Shown piece by piece: positions 15,142 through 20,976 of a stretch of 20,976 nucleotides of DNA. Positions within the stretch are counted from its first letter, which is position 1. Every line of letters starts with the position of its first letter. The stretch covers positions 1 to 20,976 of the forward strand of contig CAJTVO010000054.1 in the NCBI GenBank assembly GCA_910579485.1, read 5' to 3'. The notes under the pieces were generated by a model, which ran no database searches, had not been told where the DNA came from, and saw nothing but the letters and a program-made list of their open reading frames with translations. Origin of the DNA: an uncultured Oscillospiraceae bacterium. GTDB lineage: Bacteria > Bacillota > Clostridia > Oscillospirales > Oscillospiraceae. The position numbers were made by a program, and so were the translations under genes.

Positions 15142-17220
15142 CTATTGCAAAAATCGGATCAGCAGCAAATTTGCGTCCAGGTTCAGGTAGCGCAGGATGA
15201 CCATGACTGCCCCCACGGTCCCCACCCCGGCCAGCACCGTGACCGTCTCGTTTTTCGTTGCCGAGGACAGCCGCAGGCCGCCCAGACACACCGCCGTATA
15301 ACTCAGCGCCTTCAGCAAAAACGCTCCCGCAAGCATCACCCAGAGCGGCGCGCTGCTGGCAAATGGGACCCGCGTAAAGTCGCACAGACGCTGTCCCACA
15401 GTGGCAAAACGGTCGATCCTGTAGTAGCGCAGAAACAGCGGCAGCTCCGTAACAACGAACACAAGCAGCGTACACAGAAGAGCGCAGATGGACCGGCTCT
15501 GATCCAGCTTTCTGTGCCCATTCCTGGTGGACCGCAGCAGCGGAAGCATTTTCTTCCGTTCGTCCATGGTGCGGATACTGCTGATAAAAAACAGCAATGC
15601 GGCCGAGCCTATGAAAAACAGCCCCAGGTCCCGCTCCGTATCCCACCAGAGAGCGGCGTAAGAGCGTTCGTTCATCAGAAGCTTCTCATCAAGCGGCCCC
15701 TCTTTTCCCTTCAGATCCTCCAGCTGCTGCTGCACCAGATAGAACCCGTCCTCCAGATATTCCAGTTCCGACTGGATCTGGAGCTGCCGGAGAAAGTCGC
15801 TGCCGCTGGGCTCGCTGCCGATCTCCATCAGCTCCAGCCAGAGGGCGTTCAGGCGCTGCTCCTCCTCCGCCACGAACTCCAGAGTCTCTTCCGTGACCGG
15901 CCCATGGAGAAGGTCTATATAGTGTTGATAGGCGGCGTCCCTGGCGAACGCATAGTAGGCGGGGCCGAAGACGTTGACGGTCTCATAGATCCCCCAGGAT
16001 AGTAAAAGGAGCAGGACGATCCCCTTTTTCTGCTGGACCATCATCTTGTAAAATTCGTAGTACAGCAGGCTGGTCTTATGGGTCAGGCGGCTCAGCTTTC
16101 TTCTGAGCCAGTACAGAAGCTTCTCCAGACGGCTGTTCGACTTGACCTGATACATCCGGTTGAAAACGAGTACCCCCGCTGCCGGCATCAGCACGGCAAG
16201 GCTCCCCAGTATCGCCAGCGCGCAAGAGCCCTTGTTGACTGGTTTCCCGAACAGACTCAAGTTGAGGTATTCTCCCAGGGAGGCCGCCATGCTCCAGCAA
16301 TAGAAGGGGTTCACACATTTCAGCCAGTTCAGTCCGCCGCTGAGAGGGATCGTCTGATAGAGCATGTATCCACCGCCCAGCACAGCGGCGGAGACCGTGA
16401 TCGCCGCCGCCCCGTTCCTTATGCACATCCCGATACAGAACAGCAGGCAGGCAAAAAATACGGCGGCAGCAATGCGGAGCAGGATAATTGTGACCAGCCC
16501 CTGTCCGACCGTCAGGAAATGGGCGCAGTTTCGGAACCGGGACATGGATTGGAGGGGGCGGCTCAAATCGCCATAGCCGTATATCCCCCCCAGGAACAGG
16601 ACCGTCCCCGTTTCCTGGAGCAGAGCGTACAGCATGGCGGCAGAGAGCATCGCCGCCAGCTTGGACAGGGCCAGCGGTGTATGTCCCCGGCGATTCCCCT
16701 TCAGGAGCAGCGTCAGTCCCGCGTCACGTTCATGAAAGATCACAAAATATGAAAGTACAGCCAGAAAGACCAACAGGAACAGTACGCCGCTGTTGTAGCT
16801 GGAAAGCGCCTGGAGGCCAAAGTCGTTGTCTGCTTTTATTTCCAGTCCGGTAAAGGGAGCAAAGTCCGCACAGGTCTGCCGCAGATTGCGATAAACGAAG
16901 CTGTCCTGATCAGAGAAAAACGCTGTTGATCTCATCTGCTCCGCGCGGGACGCCATCTCACCTGTAAATACGGCGTAGGACTGCCGGTAGGAGTTCTGCG
17001 CGTCCAGCTTTTCCTGATACCAGCCGTTAGCGTCAACAGAAGCGTCTCCCGCTTGAAAGGCCTGGTACAATTCCCGGTTTTCATAGACATAGAAAAAGGC
17101 GGAGGTATTCTTTTCCAAGATATACAGCGTTAGAAGATTGCCTGCCAGCAGCAGCACAGCAAGTACCATAAACAGGCGGCGCTGCCACAGTTTGAGCCAT
17201 TCATATCCAAAAAGTTTCAT
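15142..17220 (-). CDS. large ABC transporter permease with two similar halves
   Basis: The 692-residue membrane protein has a repeated plan. Each half has one N-terminal helix (about 15-35 and 400-416), a soluble charged segment of roughly 110-125 residues (about 38-140 and 420-530) likely outside the cell, then a bundle of helices. After the first helix of each bundle comes a matching segment: HERDAGLTLLLKGNRRGH at 163-180 and MDERKKMLPLLRSTRNGH at 552-569. This suggests an internal duplication of an ABC-2-like permease, so one polypeptide could supply the whole membrane part of the transporter. TAGGAG lies 9 bases before the ATG. It starts 28 bp after lipoprotein copy 1 and is followed in 17 bp by the ATPase. 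The pairing with a CcmA-like ATPase favours export. The substrate is unknown. Confidence 0.85.
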   Translation of the reverse strand: MKLFGYEWLKLWQRRLFMVLAVLLLAGNLLTLYILEKNTSAFFYVYENRELYQAFQAGDASVDANGWYQEKLDAQNSYRQSYAVFTGEMASRAEQMRSTAFFSDQDSFVYRNLRQTCADFAPFTGLEIKADNDFGLQALSSYNSGVLFLLVFLAVLSYFVIFHERDAGLTLLLKGNRRGHTPLALSKLAAMLSAAMLYALLQETGTVLFLGGIYGYGDLSRPLQSMSRFRNCAHFLTVGQGLVTIILLRIAAAVFFACLLFCIGMCIRNGAAAITVSAAVLGGGYMLYQTIPLSGGLNWLKCVNPFYCWSMAASLGEYLNLSLFGKPVNKGSCALAILGSLAVLMPAAGVLVFNRMYQVKSNSRLEKLLYWLRRKLSRLTHKTSLLYYEFYKMMVQQKKGIVLLLLLSWGIYETVNVFGPAYYAFARDAAYQHYIDLLHGPVTEETLEFVAEEEQRLNALWLELMEIGSEPSGSDFLRQLQIQSELEYLEDGFYLVQQQLEDLKGKEGPLDEKLLMNERSYAALWWDTERDLGLFFIGSAALLFFISSIRTMDERKKMLPLLRSTRNGHRKLDQSRSICALLCTLLVFVVTELPLFLRYYRIDRFATVGQRLCDFTRVPFASSAPLWVMLAGAFLLKALSYTAVCLGGLRLSSATKNETVTVLAGVGTVGAVMVILRYLNLDANLLLIRFLQ

Positions 17221-17248
17221 CTTGGCGGACTCCTATCCCTGAAAGCGT

Positions 17249-18559
17249 TTACCTCTTGATTTTAACAACATCCTTATCGATCGGATCACCATGATAGGTA
17301 CCGATTTGCTTATCCCACTGAACAACGCCCCAAGCCGTGCTGTTTTCATCGCCGCTGCTGTATTGCAGATACATCACATCGGTCCCAAGGGGCAGGATTT
17401 CATGAAAAATAATCGTTGTGGGCGGCTTGAACGTGTCGATCTTCTCAAGATTGTTGTCGAAGACCTCGTATATGAGGTTATCCTCATCTTCTTCTCCCCG
17501 CGCGACTTTATGAGCATTGGTCAGATATAGATATGTTCCATCGCTTACAAATGAGCTGTACTTTGGAACATCCCGCATAAATATTTCCGGGTTCGAGCCG
17601 TCCAACTCCGCAATATACCAATCAGACTCCGCTGTACCGCCCGGTGCAAAGTCAAACGAAGACAGAAGTATCTTGTCATTCCAAAGTTCGAGAGAGGAAA
17701 TAAACTCCGTCTGTGATGTGCCTGGAAGAACGATCTCAGTAACCGTATCATTCAAAATATCATAGACAAAAGTTTTGTAGTATAAATAGGTTAGAAAATT
17801 GTCATCATCGATTTCTTCCTCGGAAGGGGTATACGCCAGAATCTGAAAGTATAAATGGTTGCCATATGCTTTTGGTTTGCCCAATGTAAAAATATCCAGG
17901 TCCGCATCCGCAGAGAAGACAGGTTTCTCCTTCTTAGCCGGGTCAGTCAGGGAAAGGGACATCAATTGCACATTCTCTTTGATCTTTCCATCAATATTCT
18001 CATGAACTTGCTTCGTGAAGTAAAGGACATCACGATGGATCAGCCATTCATTGATTGAGCAGTTGTCCCATTGATAGACCTGCTCCTTCTTTGAACCGTC
18101 TTCAGACAGGCGGTAGAGGGTCGGAGGAGAGGCGTTAAATCCGTCATCCAAACAATAAAGAACTCCGTTGCAATAAGAAATACCCAGCTGGCCTGTTGGA
18201 AATCCATCGGCCGGAAGCATACAGGCGTTACAGTAGGCGTATTTTTCCGGGTCTGTTTCCTGGTCATGCAGGCAGTCCGCTTTGTTGCACAGCGGCAGGA
18301 TCAGGTTTGATCCCTCGTCAATAAAATAGATATAATCTCCATGCAGCACATAAGGCCCTTTGCTGCCCCGTACATGCCGCAATGTAAAGCGCAGAGATTC
18401 CATATTCATGTACTGATAGTCACTGCCCTCGATGTAGGTATCCGGCAGTTCCTTCGACTTGCAGGCGGCGCAGAGCACGGCAAGCAGGATAGCGGCGCAG
18501 AAGACAGCGGCAATTTTCTGCATCATCTTCCACTCGCGAGAAAGTTCGGTCTGTCTCAT
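17249..18559 (-). CDS. tandem lipoprotein, copy 1 (propeller-like, Cys motif)
   Basis: The 436-residue protein starts with a basic stretch, a hydrophobic core (about 16-32) and LCAAC, giving a likely lipidated Cys33; Cys at the -3 position is unusual. The mature part is built of repeated beta-strand units (GDYIYFI, GVLYCLDDGF, NHLYFQI, GTYLYLTNAH) that suggest a beta-propeller. A conserved cluster CNKADCLHDQETD with CNAC holds Cys91, Cys96, Cys110 and Cys113, which could bind metal or form disulfides. From memory this CxxxxC-H-D pattern is common in clostridial lipoproteins of unknown function. Its own promoter is at 18603-18631, and AAAGGAGG lies 8 bases before the ATG. It is followed in 28 bp by the permease and ATPase genes, so it is probably an accessory protein of that transporter. 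It is roughly 70 percent identical by eye to copy 2. Confidence 0.85.
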   Translation of the reverse strand: MRQTELSREWKMMQKIAAVFCAAILLAVLCAACKSKELPDTYIEGSDYQYMNMESLRFTLRHVRGSKGPYVLHGDYIYFIDEGSNLILPLCNKADCLHDQETDPEKYAYCNACMLPADGFPTGQLGISYCNGVLYCLDDGFNASPPTLYRLSEDGSKKEQVYQWDNCSINEWLIHRDVLYFTKQVHENIDGKIKENVQLMSLSLTDPAKKEKPVFSADADLDIFTLGKPKAYGNHLYFQILAYTPSEEEIDDDNFLTYLYYKTFVYDILNDTVTEIVLPGTSQTEFISSLELWNDKILLSSFDFAPGGTAESDWYIAELDGSNPEIFMRDVPKYSSFVSDGTYLYLTNAHKVARGEEDEDNLIYEVFDNNLEKIDTFKPPTTIIFHEILPLGTDVMYLQYSSGDENSTAWGVVQWDKQIGTYHGDPIDKDVVKIKR

Positions 18560-18720
18560 CGGTACGGCCTCCTTTAAAATAATTACGCTGGAGTGTACCT
18601 ACATTGTACTATATGAGTAGACATGTGTCAACAAGCTTCTTCAGAGAGAAGACCGCCGCATGTCCGGGACGGAAAACCGCCCCTTCCTGCGGGAACGCTT
18701 ACCTTGGGATATCAACGATA
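18436..18720. repeat. tandem repeat block, member A (leader + promoter + 3' end)
   Basis: This block holds the start of lipoprotein copy 1, its promoter and the last codons of copy 2. It matches 19889-20173 at a constant offset of 1453 bases. In the non-coding part (18560-18720) I count 12 differences in 161 bases. The first ~40 codons are also nearly identical, while the rest of the genes differ much more. Confidence 0.85.
18603..18631 (-). promoter_or_regulatory. promoter of lipoprotein copy 1 and the ABC operon
   Basis: On the minus strand TTGACA (18631-18626, perfect) and TACAAT (18608-18603) are 17 bases apart. They lie about 44 bases before the ATG at 18559. The same arrangement precedes copy 2, but with a weaker -10. 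Confidence 0.75.
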
Positions 18721-20012
18721 TCCTTGTCGATAGGTTCACCATGGTAGGTGCCGATCTGCTTGTCCCACCGCATGACGCCCCAGCTTGGATCGTTTTCATC
18801 GCCGCTGTCGTATTGCAGATACATCGCGTCGGTGCCAAGGGGCAAAACACCGTTAAATATCAATAGTGTAGTTGGCTTAAAGGTATCGATTTTTTCCAGG
18901 TCCTGATCATAGACCTCATACAGAAGATCATCCTCATCTTCCTTGCCTCGCGAAACGGTGTGCGCATTTGTAAGGTATAAATACTCTCCGTCACTTGTAA
19001 ACATACTGTACTTTGGAATGTCTGTCATGAATATCTCTGGGTTTGAGCCATCTAATTTTGCAATATACCAATCAGAGGAGGCTGTATCATCCGCCGCGAA
19101 GTCAAACGAATCGAACAGCAGCTTATCGTCCCAAAACACAACGCCAGACACGTATTCACTTGACAGCATATCGGGGAGCAAAAGCTCCGAGATCTGACCG
19201 CTCACAATATTATATTCAAATGTCTTGTAGTATAAATATTCCAAAAAATTGTCGTCGGTGATCTCTTCCTCTGCAGGAATATAGGCAACAATCTGAAAAT
19301 ATAGATGATGGCCGTATGCTGTTGGCTTACCCAATGTAACAACCTCCAGATCCGCGTCCGCAGTGAAAACAACGTTCTCCTTTTTTGCCGAGTCTGTCAA
19401 GGAGAGCGCGCAGATTTGATAAGATTCTTTTACTTTTCCATCGGTATTTTCATAAATGCGTTTTGTATAGTAAAGAACATTTCGATGGATCAGCCATTCG
19501 TTAACTTGGCAATTTTCCCATTTATAGATTTCTTCCCGATTTGAGCCGTCTTCAGATATGCGATAGAGAATTGCGGATTGACTGCCAAATCCTCGGTCCA
19601 AACAATAGAGAACACCATTACAATAAGAAATGCCTAGTTCGCCTGTTGGAAAGCCATTGGACGGAAGCATACAGGCGTTGCAGTAGACATATTTTTCAGA
19701 ATCGGTTTCCTGATCATGAAGACAATCCGCTTTGTTGCACAGCGGTAAAATAATGTTCGTCTCCTTATCAAGGAAATAAATATAATCCCCATGCAGGAAA
19801 TACATGCCTTTGCCGCCCTGCGCTCTTGTCAGGGTGAAGCGCAGCCCGTCTTCCATCTGCATATACTGGTAGTCGCTGCCCTCCACATAGGTATCCGGCA
19901 GTTCCTTTGCCTTGCAGGCAGCGCAGAGCGCAGCGAGCAGGATAGCGGCGCAGAAGACAGCGGCAATTTTCTGCATCATCTTCCATTCGCGAGAAAGTTC
20001 GGTCTGTCTCAT
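18699..20012 (-). CDS. tandem lipoprotein, copy 2 (propeller-like, Cys motif)
   Basis: The 437-residue protein is a paralogue of the neighbouring 436-residue lipoprotein. The first 40 residues differ at two positions only, and the architecture is the same: LCAAC lipobox (Cys33), beta-strand repeats, and the cysteine cluster at Cys92, Cys97, Cys111 and Cys114. Between the copies the most variable parts are about residues 52-75 and 190-290, while CNKADCLHDQETD, LGISYCNGVLYCLD and WDKQIGTYHG are kept. It has its own promoter (20056-20084), the same AAAGGAGG site 8 bases before the ATG, and probably ends before the promoter of copy 1, so it may be transcribed alone. Both copies likely sit on the outer membrane face beside the exporter. 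The function is not known. Confidence 0.85.
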   Translation of the reverse strand: MRQTELSREWKMMQKIAAVFCAAILLAALCAACKAKELPDTYVEGSDYQYMQMEDGLRFTLTRAQGGKGMYFLHGDYIYFLDKETNIILPLCNKADCLHDQETDSEKYVYCNACMLPSNGFPTGELGISYCNGVLYCLDRGFGSQSAILYRISEDGSNREEIYKWENCQVNEWLIHRNVLYYTKRIYENTDGKVKESYQICALSLTDSAKKENVVFTADADLEVVTLGKPTAYGHHLYFQIVAYIPAEEEITDDNFLEYLYYKTFEYNIVSGQISELLLPDMLSSEYVSGVVFWDDKLLFDSFDFAADDTASSDWYIAKLDGSNPEIFMTDIPKYSMFTSDGEYLYLTNAHTVSRGKEDEDDLLYEVYDQDLEKIDTFKPTTLLIFNGVLPLGTDAMYLQYDSGDENDPSWGVMRWDKQIGTYHGEPIDKDIVDIPR

Positions 20013-20055
20013 CGGTACGGCCTCCTTTAAAATAATTACGCTGGAGTGTACCTAC

Positions 20056-20084
20056 ATCGTATCATACAAGTAGACGTATGTCAA
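20056..20084 (-). promoter_or_regulatory. promoter of lipoprotein copy 2
   Basis: On the minus strand TTGACA (20084-20079, perfect) and TACGAT (20061-20056) are 17 bases apart. The -10 box matches consensus at 4 of 6 positions, against 5 of 6 for copy 1, so copy 2 may be expressed more weakly. Confidence 0.65.
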
Positions 20085-20151
20085 CAAACTTCTTCAGAGA
20101 GAAGATCGCCGCATATCCGGGACGGAAAACCGCCCCTTCCTGCGGGAGCGT

Positions 20152-20173
20152 TTACCTTGGGATATCAACGATA
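20152..20173 (-). pseudogene. 3' remnant of a third lipoprotein copy
   Basis: These 22 bases are identical to the end of copy 2 (18699-18720) and encode IVDIPR and the TAA stop. The spacer that follows them is also the same as after copy 2. Upstream of 20173 the similarity is lost. A third gene therefore stood here and has been deleted or interrupted, close to the insertion sequences at the right. Confidence 0.75.
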
Positions 20174-20236
20174 ACGATAGAAGATATGGTACTAGCGTGG
20201 CATTTTCTGCGGAAATTGGAAGCAGCGGTGGACTAA
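20174..20236. other. 63 unexplained bases between gene remnant and IS
   Basis: This stretch matches neither copy 2 nor a recognisable transposon. It begins with a repeat of the hexamer ACGATA that ends the lipoprotein remnant. It may be a deletion scar, or the edge of another element. Confidence 0.35.
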
Positions 20237-20620
20237 GAGCCTATCCGTAAATAGCTAAAAGAGTACGGAGGAAAGGATCGCACCAGTGAAGTGGAATAAA
20301 GCCCCCGATTAGCAATGAACGCGCAAGAATTTGCGCCAGACAATAACTGCGCAAGCAAACTGAACAAAAGCCAAATAATTGGAAGCTTTCTTTTCATAAC
20401 GGACCAACAATTTACGAAAACAGTTGAAAAAAGAGTGTGTGCCCTCAACGACCCAACGGCGGATCCGGAAGTCGAGGTTGCATTCCAGCCCCTTCTTTTC
20501 CTCGCCGCGGGGACGAATACGGGGCATATAGCCACGCAACTGTACCTTTTCAGCGCTGCCAGTATAGCCAGCATCCAAACACAGATATTGCGGGTGTTCT
20601 TCATCTGCTTCTGGACGCTG
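20237..20620 (-). mobile_element. 3' part of an IS5-family element
   Basis: The stretch carries the C-terminal part of an IS5-family transposase and runs to about 20237, where GAGCCTATCCGTAAAT could be the terminal inverted repeat, preceded by CTAA as a possible target sequence. The other end is missing because an IS3-family element begins at 20621. The left boundary is a guess from the typical distance between stop codon and terminus. Confidence 0.6.
20309..20620 (-). pseudogene. IS5-family transposase, C-terminal fragment
   Basis: The remaining ~103 residues read QRPEADEEHPQYLCLDAGYT at the broken end. Later comes RRWVVEGTHSFFNCFRKLLV followed by RYEKKASNYLAFVQFACAVI. These are the hallmarks of the C-terminal DDE domain of IS5 transposases: the Asp of CLDAGY and the Glu of VVEGTHS are catalytic, and RYEK is the conserved basic motif. 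The N-terminal half with the first catalytic Asp is absent. The open frame continues six codons beyond 20620, but those bases belong to the end of the inserted IS3 element. The fragment cannot make a working enzyme. Confidence 0.85.
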
Positions 20621-20976
20621 TGAACTGCACCCCGTCAAGTAGACAGTGAAAGAAAATGCAAAATTTTGTCAGGCTGCTCTGTATTGGATGAAGACCTCCA
20701 TCGGTGTATGGACGCCCAGGCGGCGCTGGAGGCGGCTGAAATTGTAGTAGGCAATATACTCCCGGATCATCCGGTCCAGCTGCTCCCGGCTGGTGAATTT
20801 CCTTCCATAATAACGCTCCCGCTTGAGGATGCCCCAGAAGCCCTCCATAGGCCCGTTGTCAATACACTTGCCCACCCGGGACATGCTCTGTGTCATCCCG
20901 GCTGCGGCCAGCTTGTCGTGGAACACCCTGGTCGTATATTGAAAGCCCCTGTCGCTGTGGAATAAGGGATGGGCGT
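20621..20976 (-). mobile_element. IS3-family element (3' end, runs off the window)
   Basis: From 20621 the sequence begins TGAACTGCACCCCGTCAAGT, which resembles terminal repeats of IS3-family (IS150-like) elements, including the TG end. It leads into the integrase gene 48 bases further. The element interrupts the IS5-family transposase reading frame. Its other end and any target duplication lie beyond the window. Confidence 0.8.
20669..20976 (-). CDS. IS3-family transposase OrfB (integrase core), partial
   Basis: The visible 101 residues are the C-terminal part of an IS3-family DDE integrase. At the cut edge the frame reads AHPLFHSDRGFQYTTRVFHD, where HSDRG carries the second catalytic Asp. 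SMSRVGKCIDNGPMEGFWG follows, with the catalytic Glu in PMEGFWG at the usual DD35E distance, then REYIAYYNFSRLQRRLG. The frame is open to the right edge, so the N-terminal part and OrfA lie outside. The stop is at 20669-20671. The visible catalytic residues are intact, so the element could be active if the rest is. Confidence 0.92.
   Translation of the reverse strand, partial: AHPLFHSDRGFQYTTRVFHDKLAAAGMTQSMSRVGKCIDNGPMEGFWGILKRERYYGRKFTSREQLDRMIREYIAYYNFSRLQRRLGVHTPMEVFIQYRAA

Larger units (their letters stand above)
19889..20173. repeat. tandem repeat block, member B
   Basis: Second copy of the block at 18436-18720, exactly 1453 bases away. It covers the start of lipoprotein copy 2, its promoter and 22 bases corresponding to the 3' end of a lipoprotein gene. 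Similarity stops abruptly at 20173. Confidence 0.85.

Noticed and set aside
15125..15646. 174-residue extension of the ABC ATPase
   Set aside because: It is a shadow of the permease 3' end; the ABC domain starts at the ATG at 15124.
20233..20604. 123-residue minus-strand open frame in the IS region
   Set aside because: The transposase motifs are in the other minus-strand frame (20309-20620).

Overview
This is a GC-rich window. The proteins are Firmicutes-like: an XRE-type membrane regulator, short lipoprotein signal peptides, strong AAGGAGG ribosome sites and the lipoprotein and ABC families seen. Together these point to a gut clostridial bacterium of the Oscillospirales type (Flavonifractor/Lawsonibacter-like). 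That placement is inferred from sequence style, not from a marker gene. Apart from a molybdenum-cofactor gene at 2616-3200, every gene lies on the minus strand, so the window reads mostly right to left.

Left part (1-5369): a xanthine dehydrogenase molybdopterin subunit (xdhA) is divergent from a MocA-type molybdopterin cytidylyltransferase. Recognisable promoters for both lie in the 222 bp between them, so enzyme and cofactor-maturation factor form one functional unit. mocA converges through a shared hairpin on a gene for a membrane-anchored HTH protein with a large outside domain. Upstream of that gene is a hairpin-rich non-coding island.

Middle part (5370-13743): a ZIP metal transporter with a histidine-rich loop is followed 26 bp later by a glycogen/starch debranching enzyme, behind one good promoter. 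Next, an operon encodes a PlsC-type acyltransferase with an extra zinc ribbon, a Dabb-domain protein and an unrecognised 356-residue protein. Then comes a 744-residue lipoprotein that joins an N-terminal propeller-like region to an ABC solute-binding domain.

Right part (13744-20173): visibly AT-richer DNA. It holds the frameshifted remnant of a small secreted cysteine-containing peptide gene and an ABC exporter (ATPase plus a large permease with two similar halves). The exporter lies in an operon behind a Cys-containing lipoprotein. A second full copy of the lipoprotein gene lies next to it, and the last 22 bp of a third copy are still visible. The repeat period is 1453 bp. Each full copy has its own consensus-like promoter, and the promoter-plus-leader blocks are far more alike than the gene bodies.

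Right edge (20174-20976): the truncated third copy is followed by 63 unexplained bases, then a broken IS5-family transposase that is itself interrupted by an IS3-family element running off the window. The most interesting unit is the tandem lipoprotein/ABC exporter island: repeated, diversified, flanked by nested transposons, and next to a decayed secreted peptide gene.
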